Shown here: positions 1-7,391 of the stretch, in pieces
Position numbering within the stretch: position 1 is the stretch's first letter
How the letters are laid out: each line of letters starts with the position of its first letter
From: Methanobacterium sp. UBA353
Lineage (GTDB): Archaea > Methanobacteriota > Methanobacteria > Methanobacteriales > Methanobacteriaceae
DNA length: 42,135 bases
Reading direction: 5' to 3'
NCBI GenBank assembly: GCA_002496805.1
Contig: DALO01000003.1
Coordinates: 1 to 42,135 of the forward strand
Position numbers and translations under genes: made by a program
The notes under the pieces: model-generated
Seen by the model: the letters and a program-made list of their open reading frames with translations, nothing else
Databases searched by the model: none
What the model was told of the DNA's origin: nothing

Positions 1-185
1 TTTCACCCTAAATCAGACACCCTGTTGTTTTAAATATCGGGTAGAATAGTTTTATGCAAATAATTGGAATAGAAAAAAATCTATTTAATATCAATTTCAA
101 TATCTATATGCACATTAAATTAAATACAAAACTTTAGAAATAGGTTTTTTACTAAAAAAAGAAGAAATAAAAGTTTTTTAGAATT
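1..185. other. Noncoding AT-rich edge of window
   Basis: This stretch lies downstream of the THUMP gene stop and runs to the window edge. It is very AT-rich with A and T runs. I see no open frame, hairpin or RNA gene in it. The T-rich sequence on the minus strand just after the THUMP gene could end its transcript, but no clear stem is visible. Confidence 0.5.
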
Positions 186-755
186 TTAATAATTTATAAA
201 GATTTCATCTGGGTGTTGAATGGCTATTGCTGTTTTTGTTCCAAATTCCTCAATAAGGATAATCCAATCAGGATTTTCGTTAACACATTCTAGATTTAAC
301 TTCTTGCGTACTTCCCTTGGGATTTCATTTATTACTTCACCAAGAGCCTCAAGATGTTTGCTTCTGAGTTCACATTTAATGGAAAATGTTTCTTTTTTGC
401 TCATTTTTATTGACGCAACTTCAATTGCAGTATCAATAATTTGGTCAATGATTGATGGAACAATTGCATCTATGAGAACTGCTTTTTGTATATGCTCTGA
501 TGATAACTTATTTAGTTCTTGGATTGATTTATATGCATCTTCAATTGTCAAATCTACTGTCACTACATCGTAAAATTCGGTTTCTTTAATATAATATGAT
601 TTCGTATTTTTCAACATTAATTCTAACTCATTCATTCCTCCTATTTCAGGATAAGATCCACCTATCCCTTGTTTAAATGTGACCATTAGGTCAAAACTAT
701 TCACATCATTTTCTAAATTGCCTGTTGCATTTTCCAAAGTTTTATTTAAGACCAT
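186..755 (-). CDS. THUMP domain RNA-binding protein (Tan1-like, COG1818 type)
   Basis: A 189-residue protein resembling archaeal Tan1-like THUMP proteins. THUMP domains bind the acceptor end of tRNA. Eukaryotic Tan1/THUMPD1 helps an acetyltransferase make N4-acetylcytidine, and a similar tRNA role here is inferred. The N-terminal half (about 20-85) matches the strand-helix pattern before the domain. Residues about 95-185 look like the THUMP core, with the ETFSIKCELRSKH strand and the late PDWIILIEEF and AIAI strands. The ATG start is supported by a strong AGGAGGT site 8 bases upstream. A TATA-like element on the minus strand (about 804-816) sits about 53 bases upstream of the start. The gene is divergent from the pilin-like pair. 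The catalytic acetyltransferase is not in this window. Confidence 0.7.
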   Translation of the reverse strand: MVLNKTLENATGNLENDVNSFDLMVTFKQGIGGSYPEIGGMNELELMLKNTKSYYIKETEFYDVVTVDLTIEDAYKSIQELNKLSSEHIQKAVLIDAIVPSIIDQIIDTAIEVASIKMSKKETFSIKCELRSKHLEALGEVINEIPREVRKKLNLECVNENPDWIILIEEFGTKTAIAIQHPDEIFINY

Positions 756-794
756 TTAACTACCTCCTAATATTGTTTAATTAAGTATTAATAA

Positions 795-810
795 TAGTAA
801 TACGTTATTA
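795..810. promoter_or_regulatory. 16-bp motif with TAATA-CGT-TATTA inverted repeat, copy 1
   Basis: The sequence TAGTAATACGTTATTA lies in the 60-base divergent gap between the THUMP gene and the first pilin-like gene. Its last 13 bases form an inverted repeat with five-base arms and a CGT centre. The identical 16-mer recurs at 7352-7367 before the sensor kinase. It directly adjoins the minus-strand TATA-like element, so it could be an operator for the THUMP gene, the pilin genes or both. Regulation is inferred; only the repeat is seen. Confidence 0.4.
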
Positions 811-815
811 TATAT

Positions 816-1271
816 ATGCATGATCCTATTATCAAAGATCAGTTGGCCAGTCTAAATTTGGATTTTCTTGTTTCCATGCTGTTTTTACTGATTATAACCA
901 GTAGTATTATCAGTATCGCTGAAGGAAGGTTAACGACTGTAGAAAAAACTGAACAATCAGTAGAAACGCGTTTGATATCCGAAAAAGTGGCTCATGCCAT
1001 TGAAGTAGTGTATTCTAGTGGGGAAGGTCATGAAATAAGGATAAAAATGCCTTCCCGTTTGAAAGGATCTGATTATCTGGTTAAAGTTAATCAATCAGGT
1101 GTTTTGGTAATGGTAGGGGGAAGACGTGGTTATTCATTTTCCTACATGAAAAAAATCTCCAGTTATAATACCCATCAAACCCAAGTTTTCATGTCTCCAG
1201 GAAAAAGTTACATTATTCGAAATATGAAAGTTAATAATAATTCCCACACCGTGGCAATATTGGAGGATTAA
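816..1271 (+). CDS. Pilin-like small secreted/membrane protein with class III-type signal
   Basis: A 151-residue protein with a short polar N-terminus, then a Q-x-x-S-x-x-L-D-F-L segment (about residues 9-18) running into a hydrophobic stretch to about residue 33. This resembles class III (type IV pilin-like) signal peptides of methanogens, which are cut before the conserved Gln by the EppA-type peptidase. Asp replaces the usual Glu. The rest is a beta-rich soluble domain of unknown function. A second protein of the same design follows 87 bases later, suggesting a pair. The ATG at 816 has no ribosome binding site, so leaderless translation or a different start is possible. No prepilin peptidase or pilus ATPase gene is present in the window. 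Confidence 0.6.
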   Translation: MHDPIIKDQLASLNLDFLVSMLFLLIITSSIISIAEGRLTTVEKTEQSVETRLISEKVAHAIEVVYSSGEGHEIRIKMPSRLKGSDYLVKVNQSGVLVMVGGRRGYSFSYMKKISSYNTHQTQVFMSPGKSYIIRNMKVNNNSHTVAILED

Positions 1272-1358
1272 TGCCATTTTTTGGAATTATCCTCATTTGA
1301 TTATGGTATGCCAAGATCTGATAGAGTTATCTGTTTAAAACAATAGGCAGTGAATCTG

Positions 1359-1874
1359 ATGAAAAAAATACTAATTGTTGATGATAATCAAGCCCAGCTT
1401 CCACTTGAGTTTTTGATGGTGGTTGGTTTTAGTTTAATCATTACAATTTCGTTAGTTGTGGGCTTATCTGACTCTAATGAGTTAAATCAAGCCATGACAG
1501 CTTCTCGTACTGGTGCATTAGATGGTTCCGTTTCTGATGGTCTTGCAATGTACCCTGAAGATGCTTTCAATGAATATAAAAAGGACCATCTTAGGCTTCT
1601 TAATCCTTCCAGTGTCAAAATCATTAAAATTGATTATATTAACCAAGGTTTAAGTCCGGTTTATAGAAAAACAAAGATTCAGTTGAGGATTCATGCTTCA
1701 TCACCACACCTGGCTGATAAATCTGATAGAAATTGCATGGGCGATCGAATTAATTTTTATGCCCGGAAAAAAATATGTGAATCATTCCATACTGAGAATC
1801 TCACAAACTCTTTTTTCAACCCTGCTTTTTCCAATAATTATGTATTCACCACAGCAGATGTGCGTTGGGAATGA
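1359..1874 (+). CDS. Pilin-like protein with class III-type signal
   Basis: A protein of 171 residues from the ATG at 1359. A GTG three codons upstream (1350) is the alternative; the AGG at 1345-1347 fits the ATG better. Residues about 11-18 read Q-A-Q-L-P-L-E-F-L, close to the QxSxExxxL class III signal motif, followed by a hydrophobic segment to about residue 33. The mature part has two cysteines (in DRNCMG and KKICES) that might form a disulfide outside the cell. It is in the same orientation as, and similar in layout to, the upstream pilin-like gene, so both may belong to one surface structure or complex. The function is inferred from the signal only. Confidence 0.6.
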   Translation: MKKILIVDDNQAQLPLEFLMVVGFSLIITISLVVGLSDSNELNQAMTASRTGALDGSVSDGLAMYPEDAFNEYKKDHLRLLNPSSVKIIKIDYINQGLSPVYRKTKIQLRIHASSPHLADKSDRNCMGDRINFYARKKICESFHTENLTNSFFNPAFSNNYVFTTADVRWE

Positions 1875-2009
1875 TCTTTTCAATTAGTGTATTAACTGGT
1901 GAGATCTTATTGACACAACTCTGATTGTTATACGAGTATAACAAAATCTTAAAATAAGTTTTTTGAATGAATAATAATTTCTTTATCTGATTAAACTCAT
2001 CATATTCAT

Positions 2010-2981
2010 TTAAAACATACTGGATTTTAGAATGTAAGCAATAAAAATACCTATCGCACCGAAAAATATTCCAATTAACCATACAATGGTAACCACATTT
2101 TTTTCTGACATGGGTCTTTTAAGGATCCACCTAATCAGGGAGTTGAAACCTGTTTCAGGAGCCATCAATTTTCCATCCTCACCAACTTGGGTAGGTTGAT
2201 GTTTTTGTCTTTCCATCACACCCGCACTATAAAATTTAAGTATCATGTCAATAATATTGGGAATTAGGACAATAAAGGCAATAATTTTGACCCTACCAAT
2301 AAATGCCACCGTCACAATTGTTGCCCCAATTATTAAGGTTCCCACATCTCCAGGAAAAACATTAGAAGGATGACGATTGTAGTATAAGAATGCAAGAAGA
2401 GCACCCAACATGCACATACTTATCACCGCCACATCGTATTTGCCCATGATAATACAAGCAATACTAAGGGATGTCATTGCTATTGCACCCAACCCAGATT
2501 CAATACCATTCAATCCGGCTAGCATATTAGTAAGGTTAGCAGCAATGGACACAGCTATGGGCATTGATAACATGTATACTATTCCAACATTAGGGGGTGC
2601 AATCCAGATGAGGGGCAAACCAGCTAGCCATAAGAGGATCAGTTTTTCTTTAGATGAAAGCATCACTAGATCATCCACCATACCCACCATACCCACCAGG
2701 AGTATAACCAGTAAGGTGATGATTAGCTGGAACTGAAGATTAGGATAAAAATACATTCCCAGGAATATTCCAATAATAAAACCGAATAAGATGCCAACAC
2801 CACCCATTTCTGCTATGAGTGGTTTTGATGGTTTATGAATATCTTTTCCAACGATTTTGGCAGCTTTCAATTTATTAATAAGGCGAGGCATGCTTAAAAA
2901 AGTGACAAGGAAAGCTAACAAGCCACAGATACTTGATGTTAAGAGAATTTTTTGATATATTAAAATGAGATTAGGATCCAT
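2010..2981 (-). CDS. Glycosyltransferase family 4 UDP-sugar:polyprenyl-phosphate sugar-phosphate transferase
   Basis: A 323-residue integral membrane protein with about ten predicted membrane helices, of the MraY/WecA/Alg7 superfamily. These enzymes move a sugar-1-phosphate from a UDP-sugar to a polyprenyl phosphate to begin a lipid-linked glycan. Visible motifs are the catalytic Asp pair D103-D104 (MVDDLVML), the N-x-x-x-GLNGIE loop around residues 152-161, NVFPGDVGTL, and a cytoplasmic loop with QKHQPTQ. In Methanobacteriales such an enzyme could serve pseudomurein precursor synthesis or protein N-glycosylation (AglH-like); the sequence alone does not decide. It is the last gene of the metG run. 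Its GGTGAT ribosome binding site overlaps the stop region of the HTH gene upstream. Confidence 0.85.
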   Translation of the reverse strand: MDPNLILIYQKILLTSSICGLLAFLVTFLSMPRLINKLKAAKIVGKDIHKPSKPLIAEMGGVGILFGFIIGIFLGMYFYPNLQFQLIITLLVILLVGMVGMVDDLVMLSSKEKLILLWLAGLPLIWIAPPNVGIVYMLSMPIAVSIAANLTNMLAGLNGIESGLGAIAMTSLSIACIIMGKYDVAVISMCMLGALLAFLYYNRHPSNVFPGDVGTLIIGATIVTVAFIGRVKIIAFIVLIPNIIDMILKFYSAGVMERQKHQPTQVGEDGKLMAPETGFNSLIRWILKRPMSEKNVVTIVWLIGIFFGAIGIFIAYILKSSMF

Positions 2982-2987
2982 ATTCTA

Positions 2988-3446
2988 TCACCGTTTTAAC
3001 AAAAAATAAACAGTTCTAATGGGAATTTTGAGACTATTTGCAATTTCTTTTGCAGAAAAACCATCTTTGTAGAGATCTTTGATCTTTTGCACTTGTTGTT
3101 GGTCATACTTTACTTTCCTGCCTGGTTTCAATGGAGAATCTTTCAGATAGTAAACGGTTTTAAGGGTTAATTGGAGTTTTTCAGCAATTTCCTGAGGAGT
3201 ATGACCAGATTTTAAGAGAAATTCCACTTGGTATGATTCTTTGCCATGATACTTTTTAGGACGACCTTTCTTTTGGACTGGTTCAACTTTAACATTTAGT
3301 TCATCAAGGGCTTGAAGATATTTTGGAGAAATACGTGAATATAAACTAGGAGGACAACTGATTTTCTTCAAATTTGGATGTTTGTCCAGAATTTCCATGA
3401 TCCTACCCAGGGACAATGGTTTATTAACATATATTTCTTCTTTCAA
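2988..3446 (-). CDS. Tandem helix-turn-helix protein with DUF1699-like N-terminus
   Basis: A 152-residue protein. The first 60 residues (KKISCPPSLYSRISPKYL and nearby) resemble the DUF1699 family of methanogens, as recalled and not searched. The rest holds two similar units, each a basic GRPKKY or GRKVKY patch followed by a Hin/resolvase-like helix-turn-helix ending TVYYL or TVYFL. This looks like an internal duplication and suggests DNA binding. It has no recombinase catalytic domain. The TTG start has a GGAG site about 12 bases upstream. It lies between DUF530 (22-base gap) and the GT4 gene (6-base gap), so it is probably co-transcribed with metG. The regulatory target is unknown. Confidence 0.65.
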   Translation of the reverse strand: MKEEIYVNKPLSLGRIMEILDKHPNLKKISCPPSLYSRISPKYLQALDELNVKVEPVQKKGRPKKYHGKESYQVEFLLKSGHTPQEIAEKLQLTLKTVYYLKDSPLKPGRKVKYDQQQVQKIKDLYKDGFSAKEIANSLKIPIRTVYFLLKR

Positions 3447-3468
3447 GAGAAACTACTCCATTGATGAA

Positions 3469-5034
3469 TTATTTTTTAACCAGTTCCATAAACTTTTTTG
3501 CTTTGGTGGAAACTGGTCTCTGGAGGGTTAGAAGATTTTTCCTCTCTTTTTCCACTTCATTAAGTTCTGTGGAAAAAAGTTCGGCTGTCCTCTCAACAGG
3601 CAAATTCCCTTCTGTTGAGAGTATTGCAGCCCCCAGTGCCACTCCCATTTGCATGTGGAGGCCTTTCATTTTTTTTTCCACTGAAAATTTATTGGACAAT
3701 ACCCGGCCCATGTTCGATATGTATTCTATCTTTTCATCAAGATAAACATCCATAATCTCTACAACATCTGGTTTAAAGTCATCAAACGCTTTAAGTTGAT
3801 TTGAATCCAGATTCGGCCTAAGATAAGGAAAAGGTCCGGAATATTTACTCCTCCTATCATATGAAGTGGTTAAATAATAATGTAGAAGGTCCCAGAGTAT
3901 GTATATTCGTGGAATTTCTTGAAAAATGGTTTTTTCAATAGTTTCTTTGTCATTGAGATCTTGCAAGACTGTTTCATCCAGAATTCCATCAGCATCTGTC
4001 AGTCCCTTTTTATTCAGTTCTTTTTTTAAAAAATCAGTTTTTAAGGTTTCCGGTTCATCTCCATTTCCAAACATATTGGCTTTTTGTTCTGCAATCTCCA
4101 GAGCTTCCTGGTAATCTTCAACTTTTCCCTCATTTTGTAACTTTTTTTGGAGTAAATCTGGTAAAAATTGATGAATCTGATTTTCTGCATATTTAACATA
4201 GCCCAGAGAAAGTGCAGTTTGCACTTGTTTATCATTAATAATTGATGGCTTTTTGCGATGGAACTGAATCATTTCGATACGAGCATTGGAACCGTACTGC
4301 TTACGTATTTCTTTATCATAATTTACTTCTTCATCGGCATCAATGGTAACCCTTTTACGCACCCAACGACCATCTTCCATGATTTTAACAACTAAAGATA
4401 ATGTTTTAACTATTCCTCTTTTCTCCTGTTTCAGGATACGAACCATACTTCGAAAAGCTTCCCTACTTCTGGGGCTGAGTTGGGATAATTTAACCATATA
4501 ATCCCCAGAAAGGGGTAAAAAAGGGATTATATCCAGCCTATAAACTCCTTCATCATTAGGGTGTAACTTGAAAATATCTTTTCCACATTCACACATTTTT
4601 TCAGTGAGGATGGAAAGTTCATGGCCTCGATAAACACGATGACAGGAATCACATTCTATAGTTGCAAACTCCTCTAAATGTCCGATAGCAATTTTATGGG
4701 AGCTAATAGCAGATTTCACCCTATCGAGGATGTTTTTTTTGGCAGCAGCATTCATCCTGAAATATTTGGTGTGCCTACTAATGTCATACATGTCTTCTGC
4801 TTTCATATCTCCAGAAAGAGGGCGTCCATATTTGTTTATGGAACGATAAGGAGCAGTATATCCCTTAATCTCCATATTCTCTCTCATTTCATGCAGAGAA
4901 TCCAAATTATTTTTTAAATAACTGTAAATTTCAAGAAAGTTCTCTGGATATTTAACATCATTGATTGAGATTACTCTTCTTTTTATCTGATCCAGAAAAC
5001 GTTCAGATCTCCCAATAAGTACAGATTCATTCAT
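3469..5034 (-). CDS. DUF530 family conserved archaeal protein
   Basis: A 521-residue protein matching the DUF530 family, which is known mainly from methanogens and has no established function. A probable zinc-binding set C128-x2-C131 and C148-x-C150 is visible (CDSC and CECG). The flanks are mostly helical and charged, with no signal peptide or membrane helix, so it is likely cytoplasmic. The ATG overlaps the stop of metG by four bases (ATGA) and has a GAAGGA site just upstream inside metG, so translation is probably coupled. Linkage to metG hints at a translation or RNA role, which is inference only. Confidence 0.75.
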   Translation of the reverse strand: MNESVLIGRSERFLDQIKRRVISINDVKYPENFLEIYSYLKNNLDSLHEMRENMEIKGYTAPYRSINKYGRPLSGDMKAEDMYDISRHTKYFRMNAAAKKNILDRVKSAISSHKIAIGHLEEFATIECDSCHRVYRGHELSILTEKMCECGKDIFKLHPNDEGVYRLDIIPFLPLSGDYMVKLSQLSPRSREAFRSMVRILKQEKRGIVKTLSLVVKIMEDGRWVRKRVTIDADEEVNYDKEIRKQYGSNARIEMIQFHRKKPSIINDKQVQTALSLGYVKYAENQIHQFLPDLLQKKLQNEGKVEDYQEALEIAEQKANMFGNGDEPETLKTDFLKKELNKKGLTDADGILDETVLQDLNDKETIEKTIFQEIPRIYILWDLLHYYLTTSYDRRSKYSGPFPYLRPNLDSNQLKAFDDFKPDVVEIMDVYLDEKIEYISNMGRVLSNKFSVEKKMKGLHMQMGVALGAAILSTEGNLPVERTAELFSTELNEVEKERKNLLTLQRPVSTKAKKFMELVKK

Positions 5035-7058
5035 CTTATTCCTTCACCAATATCTGCATCAGGGGCAGTTAGGAGGCAAAGACTATCTTCAGCTGCCAGT
5101 ACCATCCCTTCCGATTTAATGCCGAAGAGTTTTGCAGGTTTAAGGTTCGCCAGCACAATGACCTTCTTATTTAAAATATCTTCTGGAGAGTATTCGTTGG
5201 CTAGGCCTGCCACAATTTGCAATGTTTTATCTTTCACATCAACCATTAGTTTAAGTAATTTGTCTGAGCCTTTCACTTTTTCGGCGCCAATGATTTTACC
5301 AATTTTCAGGTCAAGTTTTGCGAAATCTTCAATACTGATAAGGTCTTCCATGAGTTCACTTTCCTCTAAATTCTTATACAATACATCTTTTTCTTTTTGA
5401 ATGGTTGTATCTTCAATTTTTTCAAATAATGGTTTAGCTTTAGCAATTGGGGTTCCCACTTCAATAAAAACTGCAGATTCATCCCAGTTTAGCATGGTAA
5501 CAATTCCCTTGTTGTTATCTTCAGTTTCATTTAATTGGAAGATTTTTCTCATTTTAGCTGCGCTATTAGGGAGGTAAGGGGTAATAATAATGCTGATAAC
5601 TTTTGCCAGTTGATTACAAAGATAAATACACGTAGCAGCTCGCTGTGGATCTGATTTAACTGCATTCCACGGCTCTTGATCATTGAAATATTTATTCCCA
5701 GTTTTTGCTAATTTTACTATTTCCTTGAGGCCTTCTCGGAAATTGAAATTCTCTATGTGTTGCCCAACTTTTTCTGGTGTTTCTTTGATTTGTTTTTCGA
5801 CTTTCTGATCATATTCATTCAGTGAACCCGGCTGCGGTATTTTTCCACTGAAGAATCTGTGGGTGAAGGTGAATGTACGATGCATGAAGTTCCCCACCAC
5901 ATCCGCCAGTTCATCATTGATTCTGCGCTGGAAATCATCCCATGAAAAGTCGGTATCCCGGGTTAAGGGGGCATTGGCCACTAAGTAATATCGTAAAAGA
6001 TCCGGGTTAAATTTTTCCACAAAATCAGCAGCCCAAATAACCCAATTTTTACTGGTTGACATCTTTTGGCCTTCTAAAGATAAATATTCTCCGGCAATGA
6101 TGTTATATGGCAATTTACATCCGTATGCTAACAAAAATGCTTGCCAAAATATGCTATGGTGGTAAATGATATCTTTACCAATAAAGTGCACGGTTCGGTC
6201 ATCCCAGTAAGGTTTCCATTTGGTGTTTTTTTGGCGGGCCCATTGCACTGCTGAGGAGATGTACCCTAAGAAGGCTTCACCCCAAACATATATTATTTTC
6301 CCTTCAGCATCGTCCAGTGGAACAGGGATGCCCCAATCCATGTCTCTAGTGAGTATCCAATCCTTCAGCCCTTCATTGATCCATTGTAAGGCATAATTTC
6401 TAACATTGGATGGTAGTTCATGGTTGTTTTCGATAACTTCTTTGAGCTGGTCTTGGAAGTGATTTAAACGGAAGTAGTACTGGTTTGACTTTCTGACCTC
6501 TGGTTGGGACTGACATATGAGGCATGAAGGTTCCACCAGCTGCACCGGTTCCAAGTGCCGGCCACAAGTTTCACAATGGTCACCCCTAGCACCTTCAGCA
6601 TTACACTGAGGACAAGTGCCCTCTACGTAACGGTCTGGGAGAAATCTGTCGCATTCAGGGCAGTAAAGTTGTTCAATGGTCTTGGAGTAAATGCAGTTTT
6701 TTTCATAGAGTTTCAAAAAGAAATTCTGTGATATTTCATAGTGTAGGGGGTCTGATGTTCGGGAGAAATTATCAAAGGAAATGTCACAGGATTCCAAGTC
6801 CTTTTTTATCAATTCATAATTCCTACTGGCTATCTGGAATGGTGATGTTCCTTCTTTTTCTGCCTGAACAGCGATGGGTGTTCCATGTTCATCAGTTGCG
6901 CACACAAACAACACATTTTTGCCTTTCATACGATTGTATCTGGCGTAAATATCTGCAGGTATGTATGTGGAACGTAGATGGCCCAAGTGACAGGGCCCAT
7001 TGGCATAGGGCAGAGCACATGTAATGAAAAATTTACTTGTACTTGAATTTTTATTCAA
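5031..7058 (-). CDS. metG: Methionine--tRNA ligase
   Basis: Charges tRNA-Met with methionine in the cytoplasm. The 675-residue protein has the class I HIGH-type motif (H24-L-G-H27), a large zinc-knuckle insertion with four CxxC-type pairs (about 140-185), the KMSTS loop at 331-335, the anticodon-binding helical domain, and a fused C-terminal EMAP-II/Trbp111-like tRNA-binding domain (about 565-675). The length is normal for a MetRS with this fused domain. The start is TTG, backed by a perfect AGGAGG eight bases upstream; the next ATG lies beyond the HIGH motif and would destroy it. It heads a minus-strand run with DUF530, the HTH protein and the GT4 enzyme. Confidence 0.97.
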   Translation of the reverse strand: MNKNSSTSKFFITCALPYANGPCHLGHLRSTYIPADIYARYNRMKGKNVLFVCATDEHGTPIAVQAEKEGTSPFQIASRNYELIKKDLESCDISFDNFSRTSDPLHYEISQNFFLKLYEKNCIYSKTIEQLYCPECDRFLPDRYVEGTCPQCNAEGARGDHCETCGRHLEPVQLVEPSCLICQSQPEVRKSNQYYFRLNHFQDQLKEVIENNHELPSNVRNYALQWINEGLKDWILTRDMDWGIPVPLDDAEGKIIYVWGEAFLGYISSAVQWARQKNTKWKPYWDDRTVHFIGKDIIYHHSIFWQAFLLAYGCKLPYNIIAGEYLSLEGQKMSTSKNWVIWAADFVEKFNPDLLRYYLVANAPLTRDTDFSWDDFQRRINDELADVVGNFMHRTFTFTHRFFSGKIPQPGSLNEYDQKVEKQIKETPEKVGQHIENFNFREGLKEIVKLAKTGNKYFNDQEPWNAVKSDPQRAATCIYLCNQLAKVISIIITPYLPNSAAKMRKIFQLNETEDNNKGIVTMLNWDESAVFIEVGTPIAKAKPLFEKIEDTTIQKEKDVLYKNLEESELMEDLISIEDFAKLDLKIGKIIGAEKVKGSDKLLKLMVDVKDKTLQIVAGLANEYSPEDILNKKVIVLANLKPAKLFGIKSEGMVLAAEDSLCLLTAPDADIGEGIR

Positions 7059-7127
7059 ACTCTATTCCTCCTTAAAAAAAACTTGTGAAACATAATATGG
7101 GAATTTTATAGCTTGTTTGTCATTGGA

Positions 7128-7141
7128 TATTATATATTTAA
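7128..7141 (-). promoter_or_regulatory. TATA box for metG
   Basis: On the minus strand the sequence reads TTAAATATATAAT. It is about 70-83 bases upstream of the TTG start. With archaeal spacing of about 25 bases to the transcription start, it leaves a leader of roughly 48 bases that includes the AGGAGG site. Confidence 0.5.
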
Positions 7142-7323
7142 TAGTTATTTTCTATCTTAGCTTTAAACTCATCTCGAGTTATGATAAAGAATAGTAGTTG
7201 TTTTTATTTAATTTCTATATAAGATTTTATCATAATATTTTTATTGCTTGGAGTATGAATTAATCAAGTTAATCTGATTCTGAGTAATTGTAGTCCAATA
7301 TTATTATTGTTGGTGAAAGGAAA

Positions 7324-7333
7324 TTTTATATAA
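7324..7333 (+). promoter_or_regulatory. TATA box for the sensor kinase
   Basis: TTTTATATAA matches the archaeal TATA consensus. A start about 25 bases downstream (near 7355) would fall inside the inverted repeat at 7352-7367, an arrangement typical of a repressor site. Confidence 0.5.
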
Positions 7334-7351
7334 TGGAAGAAATATTAGTAT

Positions 7352-7367
7352 TAGTAATACGTTATTA
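7352..7367. promoter_or_regulatory. 16-bp motif with TAATA-CGT-TATTA inverted repeat, copy 2
   Basis: Identical over 16 bases to the sequence at 795-810 in the THUMP/pilin intergenic region. It overlaps the predicted transcription start of the sensor kinase. A shared operator is the simplest reading but is unproven; in AT-rich spacers some repeats arise by chance, though the CGT core makes this less likely. Confidence 0.4.
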
Positions 7368-7391
7368 AGTTTGGATCATGAGGGGTTTGAA

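Larger units (their letters stand above)
7059..7391. other. Divergent promoter region between metG and the sensor kinase
   Basis: This gap of about 330 bases holds no gene. On the minus strand a TATA-like element (about 7128-7141) would place metG transcription start near 7106, with AGGAGG at 7067-7072. On the plus strand a TATA-like TTTTATATAA (7324-7333) and the shared inverted-repeat motif (7352-7367) precede the kinase. No tRNA or structured RNA was recognised. Confidence 0.6.

Noticed and set aside
220..573. A 117-codon plus-strand frame opposite the THUMP gene
   Set aside because: The minus-strand gene has a strong ribosome site and a family match; the opposite frame has neither.
2988..3446. 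A DNA invertase or resolvase, suggested by the Hin-like HTH units
   Set aside because: There is no recombinase catalytic domain and the gene sits within a housekeeping run; only the DNA-binding motif is shared.
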